From the NCBI GenBank assembly GCA_910576955.1, contig CAJTJB010000005.1:1-64000 (forward strand): DNA of 64,000 nt, read 5' to 3'. The position numbers were made by a program, and so were the translations under genes. Shown here piece by piece: positions 7,578-16,381 of this stretch (position 1 is its first letter; every line of letters begins with the position of its first letter). The stretch is from an uncultured Alphaproteobacteria bacterium. GTDB taxonomy: Bacteria; Pseudomonadota; Alphaproteobacteria; RF32; CAG-239. Below the pieces are notes generated by a model, which saw only the letters and a program-made list of their open reading frames with translations, searched no databases and was not told the DNA's origin.

Positions 7578-8046
7578 TCCGTAGCCGCTCCAATTGTGCA
7601 AGTTCGTTTCTTATATTCTTATGCTGTTCATCTGTTTCCGCAATAGCGCCCCATTTTGATTGCTGCCAAAGTTCCTCATAAAAGCCCGCCGAAAAAAGCT
7701 GCTCCGCAGAAATTTTCCCCTCTGCAAACAAGACGCCGAGCAAAACCGAACGCACTTTTATTGCCGCCAAATACAACACTGCAAATTTATAAACGGGCAA
7801 CCTCTTCAAATATGCCTGCAAACCGGCATCCTGCTCAAAATTTACAGCAGCAACCTCAAGCCCTATTGTCAAAACAAACACTGTATTTAAAATCTTATTT
7901 GCGGCAGTCACATACGGAGTGTAAAAATCCGCACATTTCTCATCAAACGCAAACAATATCGTATCCGTTTTAATAAAAGCAATCAGGGTATCGGTCAGCC
8001 GTACCCTGCTTTGCTCGATTTCTTTTAAAATCTTCTCCGAAAACAT
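7552..8046 (-). CDS. ATP12-family F1-ATPase assembly chaperone homolog
   Basis: ATP12 proteins bind the F1 alpha subunit and help assemble ATP synthase. This 164-aa protein is weakly conserved but keeps the family's C-terminal pattern: a small-residue helix (VRSVLLGVLFAEGKIS), then EELWQQSKWG and an acidic-spaced helix. It lacks the roughly 60-residue N-terminal part common in alphaproteobacterial ATP12. Its place downstream of an RluC-type synthase is a known alphaproteobacterial context for ATP12, which supports the call. Its start overlaps the asmA stop by one base (TAATG). Confidence 0.6.
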   Translation of the reverse strand: MFSEKILKEIEQSRVRLTDTLIAFIKTDTILFAFDEKCADFYTPYVTAANKILNTVFVLTIGLEVAAVNFEQDAGLQAYLKRLPVYKFAVLYLAAIKVRSVLLGVLFAEGKISAEQLFSAGFYEELWQQSKWGAIAETDEQHKNIRNELAQLERLRNEKSLSEN

Positions 8047-10163
8047 TATTCCGATTGGCTCTTTCTTTCCAACGTGCCGCCGGATAACAGATTAAGCAAT
8101 CCTTTTGTCGTATCTTTCACCACACCGACACTATCATCCAAAATCTGCCCGACATCGCCGGTGGTGGATTGGATAACATTTTCGGGTTTCGGAAACATCG
8201 TTTCATATCCTGTTCCCTGCAGCGCCGTATAACACGGTGAGCCGTCATTTTCCAACAACATCTGCGCCCCGAGATAAACCGGACCGCCCGTAGTCACGCC
8301 AACAATGGTTTTAACGGCATTTGCGCTGTCTATACCAATTTTCGGGTTTTGTATCGTTCCGGTCAGCTTAACCAACGAAGAAAGCGCTTTAGCAATATTC
8401 GTATCGGTCAACTTTCCGGCAAAAGGTTTAATACTAACGCTGATTTTATCATTTTTCAGATTAACGTTCCCGTTTGCAACCAGCGTAAATTTATCAGCAT
8501 TCATAACAATTCCGTTCGGAAAATCCGCCTTGCCGTTTTTAACATCCGCACGAACAACCGCACAGCTTAAATTCAAATCGTCATTTCCCTTTGTCAGCTT
8601 TAAGGTATCAAACAATTGCGAAATAATATTGCCTTTTAACAGCCCGATATTGCCTAAATGCAACTGCGATTTATTAACAATGGCTATCGTCTGTCCGTTC
8701 AAACTGTCAATAACGCTTGCCGCCGTTGCACCGTTTCCAGACAAGTTAATATGAACATCCGTATCACTGCCGCTCGCAAAGTTAAACACCGACGAATCGG
8801 CATTAAGCGCTTTCATCAATTTCAATAAATTCATTTTAGAAATATCTGCATTAACAGCCACCGACTGATTAGCCGCATTGACATTCAAATTTGCCGCAAC
8901 ACTGCCATCTGCAATAGTTCCGCGCAAAATTTTTACCATTGCCGCACCATTGTTAATTGTTGCATTAACAGCCAAATCGCTCACTAAAACGGCATTTCCG
9001 TTCACAAGCTCTCCAACCGACACATCCGCATTAGCGTTAACACTGTATAATTGCTGATAAGGAATCACAACCGCCGGAACCAAAGTTGTTGCCTGTGCCG
9101 AACGAATGAGAGAAATTCCCTGTGCCGTTTTGCTGGTGTCCGCAAAGGATGAAATATCAAATTTAGGCGCATTAATAACTGCAGAAACAGTGGGCACTTT
9201 ATTGCCCAAATCCGCTTTTATCGTTCCGGTAATAATGTTTCCCGCAATTTTGAAACTTTTAATTGCCGCATCAACATTTTTCAAATCACCCTTAAAAGCC
9301 ACCTCGACAGATTCGTTATAACTGCTGTTTTTTCCCATAAAACCGGCAGCATCCGCAGTTCCCTCAAAACGGATATTGCCGCCCAAAACGTCATAAAGCA
9401 ACACCTCCGCATTAGCTTTAATGCCCATAACATCAAGCGCGGCTTTCACCGGATATCCCGATGCGGAATTAAGAGATTTTAAAGCGCCGAATTCCCCCGA
9501 ACCATTGTACAGACCGTTATTAACGTCAAATTTAAAATCAATATTACCATCGGCATTTTCTTCCAAATTTAACAAGCTGATGTCGTAACTTTCCGTTTTA
9601 GCGGATTTATTCGTATAATTGATTTTAACATTTTCTAATGCCACCTGCTTAACCACCAAAGCGGATAAAAACGACGCTGCATCATTTGAAGCAGCCGCTT
9701 CAGCCGCTTTTGCGCTCTTAATTAAAGAAAATTCAGCCTGTTTTTCCTGCGTCACCGGCAATTCCGGCAAAGTAAATTCCCAGTTAGCCTCACCGCTCGC
9801 ACTTTCTTCAAGATTAATAACCGCGCCATTAAGCTTAAACATATCAATAACGACATTTTTGCGCAACAGCGGCAACACGGCAAACCCCAAATCCACGACA
9901 TCCGCGCTGACCATAACCGGATTATTTGCCCATTGCGCATTAGAGAAAGTCACATTTTTAACTTCAATTGTCGGATTAAACGACGCCTTAACCTGAATAT
10001 CGCCGATTGTCAACTCGCGCCCTGTCGAACTGCGAACCGTCTTGATAATCAGCTCTTTATAACGGTTAAAATCAATCTGCGTTAATGCAATATAACCGGC
10101 AACAACCGCCGCCGCACACAAACCGATAACGGAAAACAAAACAATCTTAATTGCTTTTTTCAT
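8046..10163 (-). CDS. AsmA family protein
   Basis: The 705-aa protein has an N-terminal membrane anchor (about residues 5-30), followed by the AsmA N-terminal signature (FNRYKELI ... GRELTIGDI ... NPTIEVKNV). A long beta-rich body ends in LTGTIQNPKIGID, typical of AsmA C termini. AsmA-like proteins are periplasmic bridge-like proteins implicated in outer-membrane lipid homeostasis. The ribosome binding site AAGGAG is clear. It is flanked tightly by rluC upstream and the ATP12-like gene downstream. Confidence 0.85.
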   Translation of the reverse strand: MKKAIKIVLFSVIGLCAAAVVAGYIALTQIDFNRYKELIIKTVRSSTGRELTIGDIQVKASFNPTIEVKNVTFSNAQWANNPVMVSADVVDLGFAVLPLLRKNVVIDMFKLNGAVINLEESASGEANWEFTLPELPVTQEKQAEFSLIKSAKAAEAAASNDAASFLSALVVKQVALENVKINYTNKSAKTESYDISLLNLEENADGNIDFKFDVNNGLYNGSGEFGALKSLNSASGYPVKAALDVMGIKANAEVLLYDVLGGNIRFEGTADAAGFMGKNSSYNESVEVAFKGDLKNVDAAIKSFKIAGNIITGTIKADLGNKVPTVSAVINAPKFDISSFADTSKTAQGISLIRSAQATTLVPAVVIPYQQLYSVNANADVSVGELVNGNAVLVSDLAVNATINNGAAMVKILRGTIADGSVAANLNVNAANQSVAVNADISKMNLLKLMKALNADSSVFNFASGSDTDVHINLSGNGATAASVIDSLNGQTIAIVNKSQLHLGNIGLLKGNIISQLFDTLKLTKGNDDLNLSCAVVRADVKNGKADFPNGIVMNADKFTLVANGNVNLKNDKISVSIKPFAGKLTDTNIAKALSSLVKLTGTIQNPKIGIDSANAVKTIVGVTTGGPVYLGAQMLLENDGSPCYTALQGTGYETMFPKPENVIQSTTGDVGQILDDSVGVVKDTTKGLLNLLSGGTLERKSQSE

Positions 10164-10169
10164 AATAAG

Positions 10170-11099
10170 TTACTCCTTAAAATTTAATCCGAGCGTTTTT
10201 AAACTGTCTTTAAAATAATCCGGCAATTTGGCCTTAACAACCATTTTTTTACCATAAACCGAAGATAAATCTATTTTATAAGCGTGCAAGTGTAATTTAT
10301 TTATAAACAGGCTGCTTTTCATTCTTTCTGTTCCAAAATACTTGCCATCCCCCAAAATCGGCGCACCGATATATTCCAAATGAGCGCGGATTTGATGTGT
10401 TCTGCCGGTCAACGGACTTGCGGCAATGAGTGCAAACCTGTCGGCAACGCTGTCAAGCACCTCATATTCAGTAACAGCCGGCTTGCCGCCTTCCAAAACC
10501 TGCACCCGTCCGTCCGCTTTTTCAAGCGGGGCTTTAATCTCGCCCGCCTCTTTAGGCGGCACGCCGCGCGCCAGTGCTAAATATGTCTTTTGCAACGTAT
10601 GCTCTCTAAAAGCTTTAGTCAAAGTATCCGCCATTTTGCGATTACGCGCCAAAACTAACACGCCGCTCGTATCCTTATCGATTCGATGAACCAGTTTCGG
10701 CTTTTCCTCATTGCCGAATTTCAACGCATCCAATAACCCGTCAATATGTTTGAGCGTATTTGTGCCGCCCTGCACCGCCAACCCCGACGGCTTATTCAAA
10801 ACAATGATATTCTCATCTTTATAGATAACCATATCTTCAATATACTTCGCATCGCGCTCCGAAACTGTGCTATGGGTTATCTCTTTTTTTTCGTTCTCAA
10901 GCGGCGGCACACGCACCTCCTGCCCTTTTTCCAAGCGGGTATTTGCCTCTGCCCGTCCACCGTCGACCTTAATCTGCTTTGTCCGCAGCAATTTTTGCAA
11001 CCGTCCGAGGCTCAAGCCCGGATAATATTTCAAAAACCACCGGTTAAGCCTGATTCCGTCATCTTCCGCCTTAACTTTAACTAATTCGACACCACTCAT
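10170..11099 (-). CDS. rluC: RluC/RluD-family 23S rRNA pseudouridine synthase
   Basis: The N-terminal S4 RNA-binding domain (about residues 15-75, RLNRWFLKYYPGLSLGRLQK) precedes the pseudouridine synthase domain. The catalytic Asp lies in HRIDKDTSGVLVLARN around residue 145, and GRTHQIRAHL follows. The 309-aa length fits RluC-type enzymes, which modify 23S rRNA; whether it is RluC or RluD in specificity cannot be told from sequence alone. Its ATG overlaps the rarA stop in ATGA, so the two are coupled. Confidence 0.88.
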   Translation of the reverse strand: MSGVELVKVKAEDDGIRLNRWFLKYYPGLSLGRLQKLLRTKQIKVDGGRAEANTRLEKGQEVRVPPLENEKKEITHSTVSERDAKYIEDMVIYKDENIIVLNKPSGLAVQGGTNTLKHIDGLLDALKFGNEEKPKLVHRIDKDTSGVLVLARNRKMADTLTKAFREHTLQKTYLALARGVPPKEAGEIKAPLEKADGRVQVLEGGKPAVTEYEVLDSVADRFALIAASPLTGRTHQIRAHLEYIGAPILGDGKYFGTERMKSSLFINKLHLHAYKIDLSSVYGKKMVVKAKLPDYFKDSLKTLGLNFKE

Positions 11100-12424
11100 T
11101 TATCTTCGTCCTTTTGTTGCTTTCTTGCCTTTTGTTTTTCGATTCGCAATTTATCAAAATAATCGATTCTCTTTTTTATCTCCCGCTCAAAACCACGGTC
11201 AACCGGATTATAAAACCGCCGCCGCCCCATCTCTTCGGGAAAATAATTTTGCCCTGAAAAGCCGTCTTCCAAATCTTGGTCATAAATATAACCGTCGTTA
11301 TATCCCAGATTTTTCATAAGTTTTGTCGGTGCGTTTAAAATATGTTTCGGCGGCATCAGCGAACCGGTTTGCCTTGCGGCCGCAAAAGCGCTGTGCATAG
11401 CTTTATAAACCGCGGCCGATTTCGGCGCAGTCGCCAAATATGCCGTTAACTGCATCACAGCCAACTCCCCCTCGGGTGAGCCGAGCCGCTCAAACGTTTC
11501 CGCACATGCAATGGCTTGCGCCACCGCATTAGGGTCTGCCAAAGAAACATCCTCAACCGCAAACCGTACCAAGCGCCTTATAATATACCGCGGGTCTTCG
11601 CCCGAAGTCAGCATCCGTGCCACCCAATACAAAGCCGCATCCACATCCGAACCGCGCAAAGATTTATGCACTGCCGAAATCAAATTATAATGTCCGTCCC
11701 GCCCCTTGTCATACACCGGTGCACGCGAGCGGATAATTTTCATCAGCTTGTCTTTGTCAAAAATTTCATCCGGTTTGGCATACGCCCACACGCTTTCCGC
11801 CAAATTGAGAATATAACGCCCGTCGCCGTCTGCCACATTTTTCATAAACTCGCGCGCCTCATCGTCAACTGGCAGCTTAACCCCTTCTTCGCGCTCCGCC
11901 CGTTGCAGCAATTCCTCAAAATTTTCCGGCGTTAAGCGGTTAAGCACAAAAACTTGACAACGCGAAAGCAACGCTGCATTGAGCTCAAAAGACGGATTCT
12001 CTGTTGTTGCCCCCACCAAAATAACCGTACCGTCTTCAACATACGGTAAAAAGCCGTCCTGCTGCGATTTATTAAAACGATGGATTTCATCCACAAACAA
12101 AAGCGTGCCTTTACCCTGTGTCACCCGCCGCTCTTTGGCATATTGAAACACGCGTTTCAAATCCGCCACTCCGGAAAACACCGCTGAAATCTGCTCAAAA
12201 TAAAGGTTCGTATGTTCGGCAATTAACCGTGCAATTGTTGTTTTGCCGCATCCCGGAGGTCCCCAGAGAATAAAAGAAGAAACCCTCCCCGTTCCGAGCA
12301 TTCTGCCCAACGGCGAGTCTTCGCCCAACACTTGCTCCTGCCCCACCACATCCTGCAGCTTTTGAGGGCGAAGCCTGTCGGCAAGCGGTCTTTTGACCCT
12401 GTTTGAAAATAACGTTTCTTCCAT
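11096..12424 (-). CDS. rarA: Replication-associated recombination protein A (AAA+ ATPase)
   Basis: RarA/MgsA acts at stalled replication forks and is related to the clamp-loader family. Walker A GPPGCGKTT and Walker B LLFVDEIHRFNK are present, followed by sensor GATTENPSFE and the C-terminal tetramerisation region (RYIIRRLVRFAVEDVSLADP ... NAPTKLMKNLGY). The 442-aa start at 12424 (MEETLFSN) is preferred over one nine codons upstream because GGAAAA lies just before it. First gene of a minus-strand run rarA-rluC-asmA-ATP12-acyP. Confidence 0.93.
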   Translation of the reverse strand: MEETLFSNRVKRPLADRLRPQKLQDVVGQEQVLGEDSPLGRMLGTGRVSSFILWGPPGCGKTTIARLIAEHTNLYFEQISAVFSGVADLKRVFQYAKERRVTQGKGTLLFVDEIHRFNKSQQDGFLPYVEDGTVILVGATTENPSFELNAALLSRCQVFVLNRLTPENFEELLQRAEREEGVKLPVDDEAREFMKNVADGDGRYILNLAESVWAYAKPDEIFDKDKLMKIIRSRAPVYDKGRDGHYNLISAVHKSLRGSDVDAALYWVARMLTSGEDPRYIIRRLVRFAVEDVSLADPNAVAQAIACAETFERLGSPEGELAVMQLTAYLATAPKSAAVYKAMHSAFAAARQTGSLMPPKHILNAPTKLMKNLGYNDGYIYDQDLEDGFSGQNYFPEEMGRRRFYNPVDRGFEREIKKRIDYFDKLRIEKQKARKQQKDEDK

Positions 12425-12513
12425 TTTTCCAATCTCGTTATAAAATATCACCTTTTATTAACACAAAGATTTAAAAGCTACAACTACATTTTTCTTAAAA
12501 ACCGACATAGCTC

Positions 12514-12539
12514 TTGACTCTAAACAAGAAAGTTATACT
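12514..12539 (+). promoter_or_regulatory. Possible promoter of the DEAD-box-like gene
   Basis: TTGACT (12514-12519) and TATACT (12534-12539) are good hexamers, but the spacing of 14 nt is short. The site lies about 40 nt before the ATG at 12580. Confidence 0.3.
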
Positions 12540-12579
12540 ATTCAACCATTAAAAAGAACAAACAACATAGGATGAAATT

Positions 12580-13398
12580 ATGAGTTTTAAAGATTTAGGC
12601 TTAAGCGAACAAACAATTCAGGCAATTGAAGACTTGGGTTATCAAGAGCCGACAACAGTTCAAAAAGACGTTATTCCGTCCGTTCTTGCCGGCAAAGATA
12701 TTTTCACGATTGCGCCTGCTGCCTGCGGAAAAACCTGCTCATACATTTTCCCGTTGATTGACATTATTTCCAAAAAAGAGGGGCAAAACATTCTGATTAT
12801 CTCGGCAGATTCGAAAGAGTCGGTCAACATCTCGGATAAGCTGTCCATCTTTAACAAATACCACGAAAGCACCGCCACGGACGATTCGCAGGAAAACACC
12901 GCCAACGAGGCAAACGTTATCATTGCCGCCCCGGCTTTGCTGCTGGATAACATTGCGGAAAACCGTGTTGATGTTTCAAATATAAACATTTTGGTCGTAG
13001 ACGACATTAACCTTATAAAGAAAAAGCGCCAATTAAATAATTTAAATAAAATATTGGACCTGCTGCCCGCAAATAAGCAAAACATTGTTTTCACCACCCG
13101 CCGCTCCAAAGAAACGCAGGATACGCTGGATAAAATCTTAAAAACGCCGGCAGAAATCAAGATAGATAAAACCAAAGAAAGCGAGGTCAAAGAAGTCCGG
13201 CAAAATGAGCCGACACTTCCTGCAGAGCAAACTGTTGAAAAGCCGCAGCCCCGCAAAGCAGAAAAAAAGCCTTATCGCTCAAACCACGAAATAGATAAAA
13301 AAGCGATTGAGCTTGCCAAACGCCATAAAGTCTTCGGTAAAAAAACGCCGTCATTTTTGCTCACAAACTGCAAACTTGCCACAGAAACAAAATCTTAA
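12580..13398 (+). CDS. Degenerate DEAD-box helicase-like protein, N-terminal domain only
   Basis: The first RecA-like domain of a DEAD-box RNA helicase is recognisable. The start MSFKDLGLSEQTIQAIEDLGYQ is followed by a Q-motif (EPTTVQ), and motif I reads APAACGKT instead of AxTGxGKT. Motif II is VVDDIN in place of DEAD and motif III TTR in place of SAT. The second RecA domain is missing; after about residue 190 the 272-aa protein continues as a charged linker with a basic tail. It keeps the P-loop GKT but has lost key catalytic residues, so helicase activity is doubtful. The frame is open with a good ribosome binding site (AGGAT), arguing for a functional protein rather than debris. Confidence 0.75.
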   Translation: MSFKDLGLSEQTIQAIEDLGYQEPTTVQKDVIPSVLAGKDIFTIAPAACGKTCSYIFPLIDIISKKEGQNILIISADSKESVNISDKLSIFNKYHESTATDDSQENTANEANVIIAAPALLLDNIAENRVDVSNINILVVDDINLIKKKRQLNNLNKILDLLPANKQNIVFTTRRSKETQDTLDKILKTPAEIKIDKTKESEVKEVRQNEPTLPAEQTVEKPQPRKAEKKPYRSNHEIDKKAIELAKRHKVFGKKTPSFLLTNCKLATETKS

Positions 13399-13481
13399 TG
13401 AAATCAAAAAAAAGACTTGCGCTATTTTTTACGAAGTTTTATACAAAAGAAAAAACACTAACCTAACTATGGAGATGCTAA

Positions 13482-14237
13482 ATGTCAGGACACTCCCAAT
13501 TTAAAAATATTATGTACCGCAAAGGTGCACAAGATGCTAAAAAAGCCAGAGTTTTCGCAAAACTCGCGCGTGAAATCACTGTTGCCGCCAAAAGCGGCCT
13601 GCCCGAGCCGGATAAAAACCCGCGTTTAAGGCTGGCAATTCAGGCAGCCCGTGCCGAAAGTATGCCGAAAGACAATATTGAACGCGCCATCGCCAAAGCC
13701 ACACAGGTTGCCGGCGGCGCAGATTTTACCACAATGCGTTATGAAGGCTTTTCTGCCAACAAAACCGCCGTTATTGTTGAGGCTTTGACAGATAATAAAA
13801 ACCGTACGGCAAGCAACGTCCGCTCCATCTTTGGCAAACGTGGCGGGGCAATGGGCGAAACCGGCTCGGTAACCTTTAACTTTGAACGTATCGGCTATAT
13901 TGAATATCCGCTGTCTGTTGCAGACGCTGACAAAATGTTTGAAGAAGCATTAGAAGCCGGTGCAAACGAAGTCGTTTCCGAAGACGACATCCACGCGATT
14001 GAAACTCTGCCGGACGATTTGTCTGCCGTAACCGAAGCTTTGGAACAAAAATTCGGCACACCGTCTGCCTCTCGTCTGGACTGGAAACCGACCGTAAAAT
14101 CTGAAATAACGGATTTGGAAACCGCAAAGAAGTTCCTCGAATTTATTGACGCACTGGAAGAAGACGAAGACGTACAACACGTTTATCACAATGCCGACAT
14201 CGCCGAAGACATTATGGCGCAGCTTGAGGCCGAATAA
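13482..14237 (+). CDS. yebC: YebC/PmpR-family protein
   Basis: The 251-aa protein begins with the family hallmark MSGHSQFKNIMYRKGAQD, followed by RVFAKLAREITVAAKSG and MRYEGF. Bacterial YebC proteins have been described as transcriptional regulators and, for some, as translation factors acting on proline stretches. GGAG precedes the ATG. The ruvC start codon directly abuts the yebC stop; yebC-ruvC is a conserved pair. Confidence 0.94.
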   Translation: MSGHSQFKNIMYRKGAQDAKKARVFAKLAREITVAAKSGLPEPDKNPRLRLAIQAARAESMPKDNIERAIAKATQVAGGADFTTMRYEGFSANKTAVIVEALTDNKNRTASNVRSIFGKRGGAMGETGSVTFNFERIGYIEYPLSVADADKMFEEALEAGANEVVSEDDIHAIETLPDDLSAVTEALEQKFGTPSASRLDWKPTVKSEITDLETAKKFLEFIDALEEDEDVQHVYHNADIAEDIMAQLEAE

Positions 14238-14726
14238 ATGCGGATTTTAGGTCTTGACCCGAGTATATCTTCTACCGGTTGGGGCATAATCGATGTAAAT
14301 GGAAACCGTCTGTCCTATGTGGCAGACGGTTTTATTGCAACCAACGCCAAAACACCGCTTACCAAACGTTTGCAGACAATTCATAACGAGCTGCGCCGCG
14401 TCATAGAGCTCTACAAACCCAACGAAGCCTCCATTGAAATAACCTTTCTGAACATAAACCCCGAAACCTCTCTCAAATTAAGTATGGCGCGCGGAGTCGT
14501 TTTTCTTATGCCGGCGCTATATAACATTCCACTGTATGAATACGAACCGAATAAAATCAAAAAAGCGCTAACCGGAGTCGGCAGGGCAGAGAAAGCCCAA
14601 GTTGAAACAATGGTCAAGATTCTTCTCCCCGGTTGCCAACCCCAAAACAACGATTCGTCAGACGCCCTCGCCATTGCCATCACGCATTGCAATCTGCGTA
14701 ATACATACGGAGATAAAGCCGTTTAA
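14238..14726 (+). CDS. ruvC: Crossover junction endodeoxyribonuclease RuvC
   Basis: RuvC resolves Holliday junctions as a homodimer with RuvAB. All four catalytic acids are in place: Asp7 (GLDPS), Glu67 (ASIEITF), Asp139 and Asp142 (NDSSDALAIAITH). At 162 aa the length is normal. It begins immediately after yebC. In many alphaproteobacteria ruvA and ruvB follow directly; here they are 5.2 kb away beyond a block of oppositely transcribed genes. Confidence 0.94.
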   Translation: MRILGLDPSISSTGWGIIDVNGNRLSYVADGFIATNAKTPLTKRLQTIHNELRRVIELYKPNEASIEITFLNINPETSLKLSMARGVVFLMPALYNIPLYEYEPNKIKKALTGVGRAEKAQVETMVKILLPGCQPQNNDSSDALAIAITHCNLRNTYGDKAV

Positions 14727-14760
14727 CCCTCTTAATTATAACCGGCTTTTAACACATAAT

Positions 14761-14785
14761 AAAAGGCGCCGCAGCGCCCCTTATT
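14761..14785. terminator. Possible bidirectional terminator
   Basis: GGCGC / GCGCC with flanking AAAA on the left and TTATTT on the right lies between the converging ruvC and cyclophilin genes. The stem is short. Confidence 0.4.
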
Positions 14786-15390
14786 TATAAATCCGCAATC
14801 ACCTGCAAACTAATAATCTCATCCGGCTGGCTCACCATACCGTTATAGCCACCGCCTTTGCGAATATTGTCCACAAACTCCATACCGGAAACGACTTTAC
14901 CCCAAACCGTATATTGCCCGTTCAAATGCGGACAATCATCATAACAAATAAAAAACTGGCTGTCTGCCGAGTCGGGGTGCATTGCCCTTGCCATCGAAAC
15001 AATCCCTCGCGTATGCGGAATACGGTTAAACTCTGCTTTTAACTTCTTGCCGCTTCCGCCCGTGCCTGTTCCCAAAGGGCAACCAGTTTGCGCCATAAAC
15101 CCCTCAATAACGCGATGAAACTTCAATCCGTTATAAAATCCTTCACGTACCAATTCTTTAATTCTGGCAACGTGGTTTGGTGCATCTTCAGGAAACATCT
15201 CAATCACCACTTCGCCGTCTTTAAGTTTCATCACCAATGCATTTTCTGCATCCGTAACGTTATAGGAATGTTTCATTTTCTTCCCTCTTGTTTCGCTTAC
15301 GCCGAGCTGTTTTTTTTCCTCTGCAATCAGATTTTTGGTTTCACTCTTGCCCAAACTTTTCGTATCGCTTTTTTCCAATACATTAACCAT
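14785..15390 (-). CDS. Cyclophilin-type peptidyl-prolyl cis-trans isomerase
   Basis: The cyclophilin core begins around residue 48 and includes FHRVIEGFMAQTGCP, GTGTGGSG, GIVSMARA and SQFFICYDDCPHLNGQYTVWG, covering the active-site Arg/Phe/Gln and Phe/Leu/His positions. An N-terminal polar tail of about 40 residues, rich in Lys, Glu and Ser with no signal peptide, precedes it, so it is probably cytosolic. An AAGGAG ribosome binding site 7 nt before the ATG at 15390 supports the long form; a start at Met39 is the alternative. Confidence 0.9.
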   Translation of the reverse strand: MVNVLEKSDTKSLGKSETKNLIAEEKKQLGVSETRGKKMKHSYNVTDAENALVMKLKDGEVVIEMFPEDAPNHVARIKELVREGFYNGLKFHRVIEGFMAQTGCPLGTGTGGSGKKLKAEFNRIPHTRGIVSMARAMHPDSADSQFFICYDDCPHLNGQYTVWGKVVSGMEFVDNIRKGGGYNGMVSQPDEIISLQVIADL

Positions 15391-15433
15391 TGTAAACTCC
15401 TTAAAAATATTCCGTTTACCACTATTTAGGGAT

Positions 15434-16381
15434 TTATTTTCCGTTATTCAAGACAAAATCAACGCGTTCTTCCGCAGAAAGTCCCGTCGGAAACTTTTTA
15501 TCAATTTCTTCCAGACGATGCCGCAAGCCGCGCCCGTTGGCAATTTGGATAGCAAGCCCCGGACGTGCGTTAATCTCTAACATCATCGGCCCGCGGTTTT
15601 TATCAAGCACAATATCTGCCCCCAGATACCCCAGTCCGGTCATATCATAGGCAAGAGCCCCGATAATCAAATGCTCGCGCCAAAACGGCACTTTCAAATC
15701 CATCAGATTTGCGCCAGTATCCGGATGCACCAAAACCGGTTTATTATGCATAACCGCATTAAGCGTTTTGCCAGTTTGCACATCCAACCCGACGCCAACC
15801 GCCCCTTGATGCAAATTTGCCCGTCCGCCCGATTCCTTTGTTGCCAAACGCATCATCACCATCGCCGGAAAACCTTTATACACGATAACCCGCACATCCG
15901 GCACACCATGATAGCTGAAATTTTTAAATACATCGCTGAAATTAACCGCCTCTTCAATCAGCGCCACATCATATTTGCCGCCCAAACTGAACAAACCGCT
16001 TAAAGTATTGGAAATATGCTGGTAAACATCTTTATAACTCAACACATCTCCCGACGCACTGTAAAACTTTTCTCCATCATATTTCTTAATCACCAACACG
16101 CCTTTGCCGCCGCTGCCATGCGCCGGCTTAATCACAAAGGTTTCATACCCTTTAACAATATCCAAAATATTTTTAACCTGATATTGATATTCAATAATAC
16201 CAATCATTTTCGGCGTATTGATATGGATGCTGTTGGCGAGTCGTTTGGTTTTAACTTTATCATCCACTAATGTATAAAGCGAGCGTTTATTATATTTTGC
16301 AATCACAGAATAGTTACGGTCATTCATCCCCAAAACGCCGCATTCTTTTAACGCCCGCGCTGTTTTCACCCATTTAAACAT
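15434..16381 (-). CDS. RimK-like ATP-grasp alpha-L-glutamate ligase homolog
   Basis: The ATP-grasp fold is shown by the glycine-rich VIKPAHGSGGKGVLVI, a downstream DVRVIVYKGFPAMVMMRLA, and the metal-binding MLEINARPGL near the C terminus. This matches the RimK-related ligase subfamily that occurs with a 7TM inactive transglutaminase and a retropepsin-like protease, exactly the two genes upstream here. The natural substrate is not known to me. ATG at 16381 gives 315 aa, has AAGGATGAGG just upstream, and overlaps the preceding stop by 8 nt; a start 10 codons further upstream is less likely. Confidence 0.82.
   Translation of the reverse strand: MFKWVKTARALKECGVLGMNDRNYSVIAKYNKRSLYTLVDDKVKTKRLANSIHINTPKMIGIIEYQYQVKNILDIVKGYETFVIKPAHGSGGKGVLVIKKYDGEKFYSASGDVLSYKDVYQHISNTLSGLFSLGGKYDVALIEEAVNFSDVFKNFSYHGVPDVRVIVYKGFPAMVMMRLATKESGGRANLHQGAVGVGLDVQTGKTLNAVMHNKPVLVHPDTGANLMDLKVPFWREHLIIGALAYDMTGLGYLGADIVLDKNRGPMMLEINARPGLAIQIANGRGLRHRLEEIDKKFPTGLSAEERVDFVLNNGK

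Noticed and set aside
8305..10000. Long plus-strand open frames opposite asmA
   Set aside because: They lack ribosome binding sites and protein-like motifs and are antisense shadows of the AsmA coding sequence.
10164..10169. Gap between asmA and rluC as a regulatory region
   Set aside because: It is only 6 nt and part of the asmA ribosome binding site.
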